Source: Niveibacterium sp. SC-1 (lineage in GTDB: Bacteria > Pseudomonadota > Gammaproteobacteria > Burkholderiales > Rhodocyclaceae). Taken from it: a stretch of DNA of 64,000 bases. The DNA lies in the NCBI RefSeq assembly GCF_038235435.1, contig NZ_CP151275.1, positions 1,178,001 through 1,242,000 on the forward strand, read 5' to 3'. This document shows, one piece after another, positions 1 through 9,526 of the stretch. Position numbers and translations under genes: made by a program. The first letter of the stretch is position 1. Each line of letters starts with the position of its first letter. Below the pieces are notes generated by a model, which worked only from the letters and a program-made list of their open reading frames with translations, was not told the DNA's origin and did not search any database.

Positions 1-20
1 GCACCAGCGCTCACACAAGA

Positions 21-2114
21 ATGCAAGACACACTTCTGGTCGAACTGCTCACCGAAGAACTGCCGCCCAAGGCGCTCTCCCGCCTGGGCGACGCCTTTGC
101 CGAAGGCATCTTCAAGGGCCTGGTCGAGCGCAAGCTCGCCGCGCCGGACGCGGACTTCCACCGCTTTGCCACGCCGCGTCGCCTGGGCGTAACCGTGCCG
201 GGCGTGCTGGCCCAGGCGCCTGACGCGCAGGTGCGCGAGAAGATCATGCCGGTGGCCGTGGCGCTGGACGCTGCCGGCGCGCCGACGCCGGCCCTGCTCA
301 AGAAGCTCGACGCCAAGGGCATTCCGCATTCGGCGGTGGCGAGCTTCGAGCGCGCGATGGACGGCAAGAGCGAAACCTTCTTCTACACCGCCACCGCCAC
401 CGTCGCCGGTGCCGCGCTGGACGCGGTGCTCGCGACCGTGGTCCTTGATGCAGTGAAGAAGCTGCCGATCCCGAAGGTGATGCGCTGGGGCGCGGAGACG
501 CACCAGTTCGTGCGTCCGGTGCACGGCCTCATCCTGCTGCACGGCAGCCGCGTTGTCCCGGGCGAAGTGCTGGGCCTGGCTTCCGGCAACGCCACGCGTG
601 GCCACCGCTTCATGGGCGAGCGCGAGTTCGCGGTACCGCAGGCTGATGCCTATGCCCGCACGCTGTTCGAACGCGGCAGCGTGGTCGCTTCCTTCGAAGC
701 ACGTCGCGAGCTGATCCGCCACGAACTCGCCAAGGCTGCGGGCTCGGTGGGGCAGGGCGCGGTGGCGGTGGAAGACGCGGCGCTGCTCGATGAGGTGACC
801 GGCCTGGTCGAGCATCCGACGGTCTACATCGGCGAGTTCGAACCCGAGTTCCTCGCCGTGCCACAGGAATGCCTCATCCTCACGATGAAGCAGAACCAGA
901 AGTACTTCCCGCTGCTGGACGCGCAGGGCAAGCTGATCAACAAGTTCCTGATCGTCGCGAACATCAAGGCCGACATCGCCGACAACATCACCGGCGGCAA
1001 CGCCCGCGTGGTGCGCGCGCGGCTTTCTGACGCGAAGTTTTTCTTCGACCAGGACCGCAAGCAGCGCCTGGATTCGCGCCTGGAGAAGCTTGCCAGCGTG
1101 GTCTATCACAACAAGCTCGGCTCCCAGCGCGCGCGTATCGAACGCCTGGTGAAGCTCGCTGGCGCGATCGCCCACGGCCTGGGTGCCGACCGTGCGGCGG
1201 CCGAGCGCGCGGCGCTGCTGGCCAAGGCGGATCTCGTGACCGAGATGGTCGGCGAGTTCCCCGAGCTGCAGGGCATCATGGGTGAGTACTACGCCCGCCA
1301 TGACGGCGAGGGTGAAGTGGTCGCCCACGCGATCGAGCAGCACTACCACCCGCGCTTCGCGGGCGACAGCCTGCCGCAGGGCAACGTCGCCTGTGCCGTG
1401 TCGCTCGCCGACAAGCTCGACGCGATCGTCGGCTTCTTCGGCATCGGCGAGAAGCCCACCGGTGACAAGGATCCCTTCGCGCTGCGTCGCGCCGCGCTGG
1501 GCGTGCTGCGCATCCTGATGGAAACGCCGCTGCCGTTGGATCTCGCACAGATGATCGCGGACGCCACGCAGGGTTTTGCCCCGGGCACGCTGGCGGCTGG
1601 CTTCGAGGCCGATCTGCTCGCCTTCTTCACCGATCGCCTGCGTGGCCAGCTGCGCGAGACCGGAGCCTCGGCCGAGCAGGTCGAAGCCGTACTGGCCAAT
1701 TCGCCTACCCGCATCGACACCGTGCCGGCGCGCCTGGCCGCGGTGAAGGCCTTTGCCGCGCTGCCCGAGGCCGAGGCCCTGGCGGCGGCCAACAAGCGCA
1801 TCGTGAACATCCTCAAGAAGGCCGAGGGTGCGATCGGCGAACCGGACGTCGCGCTCTTCGCCGAAGAAGCCGAGAAGACGCTCTTCGCCCAGATGAATGC
1901 CCTCGCGCCCAGCGTGCGCTCCATGCTGGCGGCCGAGGACTACACCGGCGCGCTGCGTTCGCTTGCCGGCCTGCGCGGCGCGGTGGACAGCTTCTTCGAC
2001 AGCGTGATGGTGATGGCCGAAGAGCCCCTGATCCGCGCCAACCGTCTGGCCTTGCTCAAGGCGCTTGCCGCGCTGTTCAACGGCGTGGCGGATATTTCGC
2101 GCCTGTCCGCCTGA
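21..2114 (+). CDS. glyS: Glycyl-tRNA synthetase beta subunit
   Basis: Beta chain of the tetrameric alpha2-beta2 glycyl-tRNA synthetase, which charges tRNA-Gly in the cytoplasm. The 697-residue length matches the family (about 690). The N-terminus [19 protein letters not shown] is the canonical start of GlyS, and the conserved [20 protein letters not shown] segment lies near residue 465. The C-terminal region should hold the tRNA-binding domain. The alpha-chain gene glyQ is expected just upstream, outside the window. gmhB and plsC follow on the same strand, an order common in betaproteobacteria. Confidence 0.97.
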   Translation: MQDTLLVELLTEELPPKALSRLGDAFAEGIFKGLVERKLAAPDADFHRFATPRRLGVTVPGVLAQAPDAQVREKIMPVAVALDAAGAPTPALLKKLDAKGIPHSAVASFERAMDGKSETFFYTATATVAGAALDAVLATVVLDAVKKLPIPKVMRWGAETHQFVRPVHGLILLHGSRVVPGEVLGLASGNATRGHRFMGEREFAVPQADAYARTLFERGSVVASFEARRELIRHELAKAAGSVGQGAVAVEDAALLDEVTGLVEHPTVYIGEFEPEFLAVPQECLILTMKQNQKYFPLLDAQGKLINKFLIVANIKADIADNITGGNARVVRARLSDAKFFFDQDRKQRLDSRLEKLASVVYHNKLGSQRARIERLVKLAGAIAHGLGADRAAAERAALLAKADLVTEMVGEFPELQGIMGEYYARHDGEGEVVAHAIEQHYHPRFAGDSLPQGNVACAVSLADKLDAIVGFFGIGEKPTGDKDPFALRRAALGVLRILMETPLPLDLAQMIADATQGFAPGTLAAGFEADLLAFFTDRLRGQLRETGASAEQVEAVLANSPTRIDTVPARLAAVKAFAALPEAEALAAANKRIVNILKKAEGAIGEPDVALFAEEAEKTLFAQMNALAPSVRSMLAAEDYTGALRSLAGLRGAVDSFFDSVMVMAEEPLIRANRLALLKALAALFNGVADISRLSA

Positions 2115-2133
2115 CACGCACTGACAAATGAGA

Positions 2134-2155
2134 CCGCCGGCCATGTAGCCGGCGG
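2134..2155. terminator. Short GC-rich hairpin after glyS
   Basis: A perfect 8-bp inverted repeat (CCGCCGGC/GCCGGCGG, 6-nt loop) lies 19 bases after the glyS stop. There is no T-run, so it is at most a weak or Rho-assisted terminator, or an mRNA 3' stabiliser separating glyS from gmhB. Confidence 0.35.
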
Positions 2156-2201
2156 CACGCGAGTTGCATCAGCCGCATACCCCGACACAGAGAGGCTGCA
2201 C

Positions 2202-2735
2202 ATGAAACTCATCGTTCTGGACCGCGACGGCGTCATCAATCACGACTCCGCACAGTTCATCAAGTCGCCCGAAGAATGGAAGCCCATTCCCGGTAGCCTG
2301 GAGGCCATCGCACGCCTGAACCAAGCCGGCTGGCGCGTGGCGCTCGCCACCAACCAGAGCGGCGTGGGCCGCGGCCTCTTCGACATGGATACGCTCAACG
2401 CCATCCACGAGAAGATGGTGCGCGCGCTGGCTGCCGTCGGTGGCCGCATCGATGCGATCTTCTTCTGCCCGCATGCGGCGGATTCCACCTGCAATTGCCG
2501 CAAGCCGCGCGCCGGCATGCTCGAAGACATCTCGCTGCGCTTCAACGTCGACATGAACGGCGTGCCCACCGTGGGTGACAGCCTGCGCGACCTGGAGGCC
2601 GGCATGCTCGTCGGCTGCAAGCCCTATCTGGTGCTGACGGGCAAGGGCGAGCGCACCGCCAAGGACGCCCGCCTGCCCGAAGGCACGCAGATCTTTCCCG
2701 ATCTGGCAGGCGTCGTCGCCCAACTGACCGCCTGA
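2202..2735 (+). CDS. gmhB: D-glycero-beta-D-manno-heptose 1,7-bisphosphate 7-phosphatase
   Basis: HAD-superfamily phosphatase that removes the 7-phosphate of heptose bisphosphate in ADP-heptose synthesis for the LPS inner core. The catalytic D7-x-D9-G motif is at the N-terminus (LDRDGVIN). The family's zinc loop is visible as CPHAADSTCNCRKP, with the typical Cys-His-Cys-Cys ligands, and the late acidic motif is GDSLRDLEAG. At 177 residues it is normal length. An AGAGAGG Shine-Dalgarno sequence precedes the ATG. plsC starts 6 bases after the stop, so the two envelope genes are probably cotranscribed. Confidence 0.95.
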   Translation: MKLIVLDRDGVINHDSAQFIKSPEEWKPIPGSLEAIARLNQAGWRVALATNQSGVGRGLFDMDTLNAIHEKMVRALAAVGGRIDAIFFCPHAADSTCNCRKPRAGMLEDISLRFNVDMNGVPTVGDSLRDLEAGMLVGCKPYLVLTGKGERTAKDARLPEGTQIFPDLAGVVAQLTA

Positions 2736-2741
2736 GTCCGC

Positions 2742-3470
2742 ATGCGTTTTCTGCGTTCCGCCCTGTTCCTGCTGCTGCAGCTCGTGGTGACTGTCCCGTA
2801 CGCGCTGCTGGCGGTGCTCACCTTCCCCTTCAAGCCCTTCACCCGCTACCACATCATCATGGGCTGGTGCCGGCTCAATGTGTGGATGATCCGCCATGTG
2901 CTGGGCATCACCTGGCGGATCGAGGGCTGGGATAACCTGCCCAAGCGCTCTGCGGTGATCCTTGCCAAGCACCAGTCGGCGCTGGAGACCATCCTCTTCC
3001 CGGTGCTCTTCCCGCCGCAGAGCTTCGTGCTCAAGCGTGAGCTGCACTGGATCCCCTTCTTCGGCTGGGGCCTGGCGATGATGCCGATGATCGCGATCAA
3101 CCGCTCGCGCGGCACCGATGCGCTGACCCAGGTGAAGCTCGAAGGCGCCAAGCGGCTGGCGGAAGGCTGGTGGGTGTCGGTGTATCCCGAGGGCACGCGC
3201 GTCGCGCCCGGCGTGAAGAAGCGCTACAAGGCCGGCGGCGCCACCCTTGCTGCCTGGTCCGGTGCGCCGATCGTGCCGGTGGCGCTCAACACGGGCGAGT
3301 TCTGGAAGCGCAACGCCTTCGTCAAGGAGCCCGGCGAGGCCCTGATCATCATCGGCCCGACGATCGAAACGGCGGGCCGCCCCGCGGACCAAGTCAGCGC
3401 CGAAGTCGAGCGCTGGATCGAGGGCACCATGCGCGCGCGCTTCCCTCACCACTACGTGACGACTACCTGA
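2742..3470 (+). CDS. plsC: 1-acyl-sn-glycerol-3-phosphate acyltransferase
   Basis: Membrane acyltransferase that converts lysophosphatidic acid to phosphatidic acid in phospholipid synthesis. A hydrophobic N-terminal segment covers residues 5-30. The catalytic motif is KHQSALET (H77, E82), that is HX4E instead of the textbook HX4D; this variant also occurs in betaproteobacterial PlsC/NlaA-type proteins. The substrate motif YPEGTR and the later PIVPVALN block are present. It lies 6 bases downstream of gmhB. A 105-bp palindromic repeat begins 8 bases after its stop and may end the transcript. Confidence 0.93.
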   Translation: MRFLRSALFLLLQLVVTVPYALLAVLTFPFKPFTRYHIIMGWCRLNVWMIRHVLGITWRIEGWDNLPKRSAVILAKHQSALETILFPVLFPPQSFVLKRELHWIPFFGWGLAMMPMIAINRSRGTDALTQVKLEGAKRLAEGWWVSVYPEGTRVAPGVKKRYKAGGATLAAWSGAPIVPVALNTGEFWKRNAFVKEPGEALIIIGPTIETAGRPADQVSAEVERWIEGTMRARFPHHYVTTT

Positions 3471-3478
3471 GAATTCGT

Positions 3479-3583
3479 GAAGAAATCTACTGCGCGGCGC
3501 GGTCTCGAAACTCCGGTGCTCAAAGTCCTCAAGGACTTCTCCGCTCCTCGTTTCGACCTTGCGCCGCTCGCCACGATTTCTTC
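3479..3583. repeat. 105-bp palindromic interspersed repeat, copy 1
   Basis: The element begins GAAGAAATC and ends GATTTCTTC, so its termini are inverted repeats. Its centre, AAGTCCT-CA-AGGACTT, is a perfect palindrome with a 2-base spacer, and the arms between are imperfectly complementary. A second copy of identical length lies at 53208-53312 and differs at about five positions. Both copies sit in intergenic gaps directly behind a stop codon. It resembles a REP/MITE-like element or a bidirectional terminator; no coding capacity is evident. Confidence 0.85.
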
Positions 3584-3610
3584 TCTAGTTCCGAGGTCGC
3601 CCCGAGCCGG

Positions 3611-4342
3611 ATGAGCGAGCCGGAAACCAGGCGGCTCCAGTTCGGCCCCCGCGAGCTGGTCTACACGCTCAAGCGCAGCCAGCGCCGCACCCTGGGCATG
3701 ACGGTGGATCATCGCGGTCTTTCGGTGACGATCCCCTTGCGGGCGACGATCGCCGAGACCGAGGCCTTCATCCGCAACAATGCGGCCTGGGTCTTCGAGA
3801 AGCTGGACGAGTGGGCCGCGCGCGGACCCAAGCTCGAATTCGAAGCCGAGGACGGCAGTGTGCTGCCCATCCTCGGCCAGCCCTGCACCCTGCGCCTGGT
3901 CGAGGGCGCGGCGCGAGCGCAATGGGTGGAAGGGCCCTTCGAGCGCGAACTGCGTCTGCCGTTGCGTCCGGATGTCTCGCCCCGCGTGCTGCTCAAGCGC
4001 GTGCTGGAACACTACGCGCTGCGCTACTTTGGTGGCCGGCTCGACGAATACATGCATCGGCTGGCCGCCGACTACCCGCAGATCCGCCGCCCGCGCCTCG
4101 CACTCACCTCGGCCCGTACCCGCTGGGGCAGCTGTTCGCGTGCAACCGGCATCCGCCTCAACTGGCGCCTGATCCACCTGGATCACGCCCTGGGTGATTA
4201 CGTGGTGGCACACGAGGTCGCCCATCTTGTCGAAATGAACCACTCGCCCCGCTTCTGGGCCGTGGTGGAACTGCTGTACCCCGACTACAAGCGCGTCGCC
4301 GCCGCCCTGCGTGAGGTGGCGCGCGACATGCCCGAGATCTGA
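3611..4342 (+). CDS. YgjP-type (DUF45/WLM) zinc metallopeptidase family protein
   Basis: Predicted zinc-dependent hydrolase of the YgjP/SprT-like family, 243 residues. The zinc motif HEVAH is at residues 201-205, followed by the family's MNHSPRFW segment. The conserved TRWGSCS block is at about 179-185. The reading frame is open further upstream, through plsC and the repeat, but the family-like sequence begins only near this ATG, so I chose it. No signal peptide is visible and a cytoplasmic location is expected. The physiological substrate of the family is not settled. gloA follows 61 bases later. Confidence 0.88.
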   Translation: MSEPETRRLQFGPRELVYTLKRSQRRTLGMTVDHRGLSVTIPLRATIAETEAFIRNNAAWVFEKLDEWAARGPKLEFEAEDGSVLPILGQPCTLRLVEGAARAQWVEGPFERELRLPLRPDVSPRVLLKRVLEHYALRYFGGRLDEYMHRLAADYPQIRRPRLALTSARTRWGSCSRATGIRLNWRLIHLDHALGDYVVAHEVAHLVEMNHSPRFWAVVELLYPDYKRVAAALREVARDMPEI

Positions 4343-4403
4343 GTCCTCATCGTCTCCTGGCGGCCGCGTTCGGCGCCCGCCACCGCATCAGAAAGGAAAC
4401 ATC

Positions 4404-4790
4404 ATGCGCATCCTCCACACCATGCTCCGCGTCGGCGACCTCGACCGCTCGATCGCCTTCTACACCGACGTGCTCGGCATGACGCTCCTGCGTCGCAACG
4501 ACTACCCCGACGGCAAGTTCACCCTGGCCTTCATCGGCTACGGCGAGGAATGGGAAGGCGCGGTGATCGAACTCACCCACAACTGGGGCGTGGATAGCTA
4601 CGAGATCGGTACCGGCTACGGCCATATCGCGCTGGAAGTCGACGACGCCTACGCCGCTTGCGCCGACATCAAGGCGCGAGGCGGTGTCGTTACGCGGGAG
4701 GCGGGGCCGATGAAGCACGGCACCACGGTGATTGCCTTTGTGCAGGACCCGGATGGGTACAAGGTGGAATTGATCCAGAAGAAGGGCTGA
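4404..4790 (+). CDS. gloA: Glyoxalase I (lactoylglutathione lyase)
   Basis: Isomerises the glutathione hemithioacetal of methylglyoxal to S-lactoylglutathione, the first step of methylglyoxal detoxification. The 128-residue protein carries metal ligands at the E. coli GloA positions H5, E56, H74 and E122. The short form without extra loops is typical of the Ni/Co-activated class. A GAAAGGAAA ribosome-binding site precedes the ATG. It is the last gene of the rightward series that begins with glyS; the large inverted-repeat region follows. Confidence 0.96.
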   Translation: MRILHTMLRVGDLDRSIAFYTDVLGMTLLRRNDYPDGKFTLAFIGYGEEWEGAVIELTHNWGVDSYEIGTGYGHIALEVDDAYAACADIKARGGVVTREAGPMKHGTTVIAFVQDPDGYKVELIQKKG

Positions 4791-5618
4791 GGTTGCTAGG
4801 GCCGGCACGGGCTGGCCAATGCTCGATCGGCAGGTGAGAGGAGGGAGGCGCTCCGGGCCACCCTCTTGTTTTTGGGTTGCTTGCGGTTGTGTTTCGGCGG
4901 GCCGCGACCCGCGCGTGCCTTTGCCGGGCGCGGCGACGCTCTCCTCAGGCGTGAGTTGGCCGGGGTCCCGCCCCCGGCGGGCGGGTTACTTCTCTTGCTT
5001 GCCCAAGAGAAGTAACCAAGAGAAGGGCACCCCGCTGGCCGCGCCACGCTTCGCGTGGTGCCCTGCGCTGCTCGGAAGCCAGAGCGCTGCGCAACTCGCC
5101 CTTTTGTTCGCGGGAGAAGCATCCGCGAACAACGGAGCTCGGACAGTGCTCGCGCCGGGCTGTGCCCGGTGCCTCTGACTTCCTGTGCTGCTCGGCGCGG
5201 TCAGAGGGGAGGGCAAGTCAAATGCCAAGACGTCAAGGCGGAACCGCGCAAGGAGAGAGTCGGTTTGCTCTTCTCAGCGGTCGAGCGGAGACGCCGTTCA
5301 TTCCCCTCTGTGTCGCCGAGCAACGCAGTCTGGCCGGGCTCCGCGCGAAGCGCGGTGGCGAGCACTGTCCGAGCTCCGTTGGCGCGTAGCGCCAAAAGGG
5401 CGAGTTGCGCAGCCACCCGACCAGACGAGTAGCGCAGGGGACCGCGCGCAGCGCGGCGACACAGTGGGGCGGCCTTCCTTTGGTTACTTTCCTTGGCCGC
5501 GCAAGGAAAGTAACCCGCCCGCCGGGGGCGGGACCCCGGCCAACGCACGCTTGCTAAGCGTGAGCGGCCGCACTGGCAGAGGAGCCCCCGATGGAGCCCG
5601 CCGGCGAAGGCCTCGCCT
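4791..5618. other. 828-bp non-coding region holding a large inverted repeat
   Basis: No recognisable gene lies between gloA and the converging HD-GYP regulator. Several frames stay open by base composition only. The stretch is dominated by an inverted repeat of roughly 240-bp arms (separate entry) plus local GC-rich hairpins. Confidence 0.75.
4956..5543. repeat. Large inverted repeat with nested hairpins
   Basis: The outer 35 bases at 4956-4990 are a perfect reverse complement of 5509-5543. Further matching blocks continue inward, including GCTGCGCAACTCGCCCTTTT and CGGAGCTCGGACAGTGCTCG. Each arm holds its own hairpin: 4984-4997 with 5004-5017 (GGTTACTTCTCTTG stem) and 5482-5495 with 5502-5515 (GGTTACTTTCCTTG stem). 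The two stems differ at two positions and both differences are compensated on the partner strand. Similar GGTTACTT..AAGTAACC hairpin regions occur between genes in other betaproteobacteria, as far as I recall; their role is not established. Confidence 0.8.
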
Positions 5619-6647
5619 TCAGTCCGCAAACCGGTGCCGGATCTCCAGCACCTCGATCCAAGCGCCCAGGAAGGCATCCAGGCACGCAGGATCGAAGTGG
5701 CGACCGCGCCCCAGCTCCAGATGGGCGCGCGTGTCCTCCAGTGACCAGGCGCTCTTGTAGGGGCGCTCCGAGGTCAGGGCGTCGAAGACGTCGGCGATGG
5801 CGACGATGCGTCCGGACAGCGGGATGTCTTCACCTGCGAGGCCACGCGGATAGCCGGAGCCGTCGAAATGCTCGTGATGGGAGTGGGCGATCTCGGCGGC
5901 GAGCCGCAGCACCGGCGAGGCGGAGTCCTTGAGGATCTCGTGGCCGATGGTGGCGTGCTGCTTCATCACCTCGAACTCTTCCGGCGTGAGGCGGCCGGGT
6001 TTGAGCAGGATGGCGTCGGGGGTGCCGAGCTTGCCGACGTCGTGCATGGGCGCGGCGTCGAGCAGGTGTTCGAGGAATTCCGCGTCCAGTCCCAGGCGCC
6101 GCCCGATGAGGCAGGAGAAGTGCGCCATGCGCTGGATGTGGGCGCCGGTCTCCGGGTCGCGGAATTCGGCCGCGCGGGCGAGTTTGATGACGGTCTCGTG
6201 TTCGCGTTCGTGGATGTCGGCGGTCGCGATGCGTACCGCTTCGGCGAGCTCCTCCGCCCGGTTGCCGAGTGCGACGGCATGGCGGCGCAGGGCCAGCATG
6301 TTGCGCACGCGGGGGATGAATTCGTGTTTGTCGATGGGCTTGGAGAGGAAGTCCGTCGCGCCGGACTCCAGCGCCTGGTAGCGGATTTCCTTTTCATGGG
6401 CGGCGGTCACCATGAGTACCGGCACGTCTTCTGCGTGCACGGCACGAAAGCGGCTGATCAATTCCAGGCCGTCCATGCCGGGCATCATGAAGTCGACGAT
6501 CAGCAGATCGGGCGCGCCCGTGAGCGCACGCTCAAGGCCGGCCTGCGGATCGGCGAAGGCCTCCGTCTCGCAGCCGTCGACGCGCGAGATCAGCGCCTGC
6601 ATCAGCGCCAGATTGACCGGCGTGTCGTCGATGATGATGACCTTCAT
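5619..6647 (-). CDS. Response regulator with HD-GYP c-di-GMP phosphodiesterase domain
   Basis: Two-component output protein of 342 residues. The N-terminal receiver domain (about 1-120) has acidic residues D7/D8, phosphoacceptor D52 (VDFMMPGMDG) and the switch lysine in LSKP. The HD-GYP domain follows, with H202-D203 (APMHDVGK) and FDGSGYP at 261-267, the residues required for c-di-GMP hydrolysis in this family. Its start overlaps the stop of the upstream five-PAS kinase by 4 bases (ATGA), so the two are probably translationally coupled. It is the last gene of a kinase-kinase-regulator series and the likely phosphorylation target. Confidence 0.93.
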   Translation of the reverse strand: MKVIIIDDTPVNLALMQALISRVDGCETEAFADPQAGLERALTGAPDLLIVDFMMPGMDGLELISRFRAVHAEDVPVLMVTAAHEKEIRYQALESGATDFLSKPIDKHEFIPRVRNMLALRRHAVALGNRAEELAEAVRIATADIHEREHETVIKLARAAEFRDPETGAHIQRMAHFSCLIGRRLGLDAEFLEHLLDAAPMHDVGKLGTPDAILLKPGRLTPEEFEVMKQHATIGHEILKDSASPVLRLAAEIAHSHHEHFDGSGYPRGLAGEDIPLSGRIVAIADVFDALTSERPYKSAWSLEDTRAHLELGRGRHFDPACLDAFLGAWIEVLEIRHRFAD

Positions 6648-9526
6648 GAATGCTCGCTGCCGTATGTCTGTGTGACGGAGGAGAAGATCTCGGTCTGGGT
6701 GAGATCCTCGCCCGGTGTGTCCGCCGGCGCGTGCACCGGCAGGCGGATCACGAATGTCGTGCCCTCGCCGGGTTGGCTGCGCGCCTCCACCCGGCCGCCC
6801 AGCTTTTGCCGCACCAGGCTGCTCACGATGTGCAGGCCCAGTCCGGTGCCACCTTTTTCGCGCTTGGTGGTGAAGAAGGGGGCAAAGACCTTCTCCAGCA
6901 GCTCCGCTGGAATACCGGCCCCATTGTCTTCGATCCGCAGTGCGACTTCATCCTCGCCGGCACGTTCGCCCGCGATGCGCAGCACGCCCTCGGGCTGCTC
7001 GTCGAAGGCGTGGGCAAGTGCGTTGGTGACGAGGTTGGTGATTACTTGCCCTAGGGGGCCGGGATAGCTGTCGAGCCAGATGTCCTCGGCGATGCTGCGC
7101 TCGACCCGGAGCCGGGCGCGCTTGAGCGAGGGCGCGAGCATCAGGAGGATCTCGTCGATCAGCTGGCCGAGGCGGAAATTGCGGCGCTGCTCGCTGGTCT
7201 GGTCTGCGGCCACTTGCTTGAAGCTGGAGATCAGGGTGCTGGCGCGCGCGAGGCCGCGGTCGAGCACATCGGCGACGCCCAGGGCATCGCTCATGTAGCG
7301 CTCGAGGCTGGAGCGTCTGAGCGTGCCGCCGCTGGCCGCCTCATGCAGCTCACGGGTCAGCTCGCGGAAGCTGCTGGCCGCCATGACGCAGTTGCCGATC
7401 GGCGTGTTCAGGTCGTGCGCAATGCCGGCCACCAGACCGCCCAGCGCGGCGAGCTTCTCGGCCCGCACCAGGTTGTCCTGGGCGCGTTCCAGGCGTTCGA
7501 GTGCCTCGCTCAGTTCGCGGGTGCGCTCGCTCACCCGCACTTCAAGCCCGGCGTTGAGTTCCTCGATGCGCGCCTGTGCCGCGCGCAGGGCGCCGACATC
7601 CTCCACGGACCAGAGCAGGCGCTCGCGGTCGCCGATGCGGATGCGCCGGCCGCGCATCGTGACGAACACCGGCCGGTCCTCGCGATCGCGCAGCTGGAGG
7701 TCGGCGAGCGTGGTGGCGCCCACCTCCATCAGTTCCTCGTACATCCGCTGGCGGGCCGGCCGATCGTCGAAGTGGCGGGGGCTCAGTTCGTCCGTCGTGT
7801 GGCCGGCGGCTTCCTCGACGCTCCAGCCGAAGAGATCGCACCAGCGCTGGTTGACCCGTTCGAAGCGGCCATCGGTGTCGGTGACGACCAGGCCGATCGG
7901 TGCCATGTCGAAGAAGGCGGCGAAACGCGCCTCGCTTTCGCGGTGCGCGGCTTCCGTCTCCTGTTGCGTGGTGATGTCGCGCACGATCGCGAGCAAACAG
8001 GATTCGCCCTCGATGTCGAACATCGCCGTGTTCATCAGGCAGCTGCGCAACACGCCGTCGCGACGGCGCAGCGTGGCAGGCGAGTCGCGCACGGTGCCGT
8101 CGCGCTGCAGTTGCTTGAGCACGCGGGCACGGTCTTCCTCGTAAGCCCACAGCCCCAGTTCTATGGTCGTCATGCCCAGGGCCTGTTCGCGCGGCCAGAG
8201 CGTCAGTTGGGTAAAGGCGCTGTTGGCATGCAGGATCTTGCCGTCCGAGGCCCGCGTGATCGAGATGTAGTCGGGGTTGGCCTCGAAGGCGCCGGCGAAC
8301 ATGGCCTCGGAGGCGAGCAGGGCGCGGCGGGCGTGCTCGGCCTCGTCGGCCAGGCGCTGCGCGGCGCTCACATCGCGCACGATGGAGAGGAGGCAGGGTT
8401 CGCCGGCGAATTCGATGCGACGCACATAAGCCTCGGCGCGCAGCGGGCTGCCGTCGCGCCGCCGGAAATCGAGCAGGCCGGCGAAGCCGCCCTCTTCGGC
8501 AATCCGATGCAGCATCGCCTCGCGGTCCAGGTCGGTGGGCCACAGGCCCAGTTCCCGCGTGTTGCGGCCGATGGCCTCGTGGCGCGGCCATCCGGACAGG
8601 GCCTCCCAGGCGTCATTGGCTTCGAGCAGGACGCCGTCACGCTGCGAGGTGATCATCACCAGCTCGGGCATCAGGTGGAAGATGCGCGAGAACTTGCTCT
8701 CGCTCTCGCGCAGGGCTGCCTCCGCGGTGCGCATCGCGCTGATGTCTTCGGCCAGGCCGACGAGGCTGCCACCTGCCGTTCCGGCTTCGCTCACCGCCGC
8801 GAGCTGCACCCGCAGGCGCCGCTCCTGCCCATTGCGGATCCGCAGTTCGAGTTCGCTCGGGCTGCCGCGGCGGGCCGCGGCTTCGCCGTCGGCAAGGCGG
8901 GCGGCGTCTTCGGGCACCGCGAGGCGCGCCCAGTGTTCGCCGCGGGTGGCGCCGGCAAGGCGTTCGAAGAGCGGGCTCGATTCGCGCAGCAGGCCCCCGG
9001 CATCGGTTTCGAAGAGGCCGACCTGGGGGAGCTGCGAGAGCGCCCGCAGCCGGGCGCGGGCGCCCATCAACTGTTGTCGCAGGGCGTCCTGGACCGAGAG
9101 GTCGGTGTCGAGGCGAAAGACCAGAGTCTCGCCGCGGTAGCCCAGGCGCATCGGCGTACTGCGCACGAGGATGTGGCGGCCGTCGGGCAGGGTGGCCGCG
9201 ATGTCGGCGAAGGGGGCGCTCGCCCGGCCACCGTCGAAGAGTCTTTCGTTGTCGAGGCGAAAGGGCAGATGCTCGGCTTCAGGCAGCAGCAGCTCATGCA
9301 GCTTGCGACCGATCACCGCATTGGCGGCAAGGCCGTAGAGGCGTTCCGCCGCGGCGTTCCAGAGCACGATCTCGCCGTTGCGCCGGCAGGCATGGATCGC
9401 GATCTCGCCGGACTGCTCGACCAATTGTGCGAGCTCGCGGCTGCCCGAGCGCGATCGCCACCAGCCCCCCGCGGTCAGCAGACCCGCCAGCAGCCCCACG
9501 CAGGCGCCGAGCACCAGGTCGATCAT
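6644..9526 (-). CDS. Multi-PAS sensor histidine kinase
   Basis: Histidine kinase of 960 residues with one N-terminal membrane segment (about 2-22). Five consecutive PAS-type modules fill roughly residues 35-650, three of them with the typical IVRD(V/I) exit motif. A coiled coil (EELNAGLEVRVSERTRELSE) leads to the HisKA box GIAHDLNTPIGN, with D where many kinases have E after the phospho-His. The ATPase domain shows the N-box (TNLVTNALAHAF), DNGAGIP and GTGLGLHIV. No receiver domain is attached. It overlaps its neighbours on both sides by 4 bases. The H-box region closely resembles that of the next kinase, which suggests duplication and a shared partner. Confidence 0.92.
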   Translation of the reverse strand: MIDLVLGACVGLLAGLLTAGGWWRSRSGSRELAQLVEQSGEIAIHACRRNGEIVLWNAAAERLYGLAANAVIGRKLHELLLPEAEHLPFRLDNERLFDGGRASAPFADIAATLPDGRHILVRSTPMRLGYRGETLVFRLDTDLSVQDALRQQLMGARARLRALSQLPQVGLFETDAGGLLRESSPLFERLAGATRGEHWARLAVPEDAARLADGEAAARRGSPSELELRIRNGQERRLRVQLAAVSEAGTAGGSLVGLAEDISAMRTAEAALRESESKFSRIFHLMPELVMITSQRDGVLLEANDAWEALSGWPRHEAIGRNTRELGLWPTDLDREAMLHRIAEEGGFAGLLDFRRRDGSPLRAEAYVRRIEFAGEPCLLSIVRDVSAAQRLADEAEHARRALLASEAMFAGAFEANPDYISITRASDGKILHANSAFTQLTLWPREQALGMTTIELGLWAYEEDRARVLKQLQRDGTVRDSPATLRRRDGVLRSCLMNTAMFDIEGESCLLAIVRDITTQQETEAAHRESEARFAAFFDMAPIGLVVTDTDGRFERVNQRWCDLFGWSVEEAAGHTTDELSPRHFDDRPARQRMYEELMEVGATTLADLQLRDREDRPVFVTMRGRRIRIGDRERLLWSVEDVGALRAAQARIEELNAGLEVRVSERTRELSEALERLERAQDNLVRAEKLAALGGLVAGIAHDLNTPIGNCVMAASSFRELTRELHEAASGGTLRRSSLERYMSDALGVADVLDRGLARASTLISSFKQVAADQTSEQRRNFRLGQLIDEILLMLAPSLKRARLRVERSIAEDIWLDSYPGPLGQVITNLVTNALAHAFDEQPEGVLRIAGERAGEDEVALRIEDNGAGIPAELLEKVFAPFFTTKREKGGTGLGLHIVSSLVRQKLGGRVEARSQPGEGTTFVIRLPVHAPADTPGEDLTQTEIFSSVTQTYGSEHS

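Noticed and set aside
3170..3610. N-terminal extension of the YgjP-type peptidase back into plsC
   Set aside because: The extension is plsC in another frame plus the 105-bp repeat and has no family similarity.
4791..5618. Several small open frames in the inverted-repeat region as genes
   Set aside because: Frames exist in all six directions, have no ribosome-binding sites and coincide with repeat arms.
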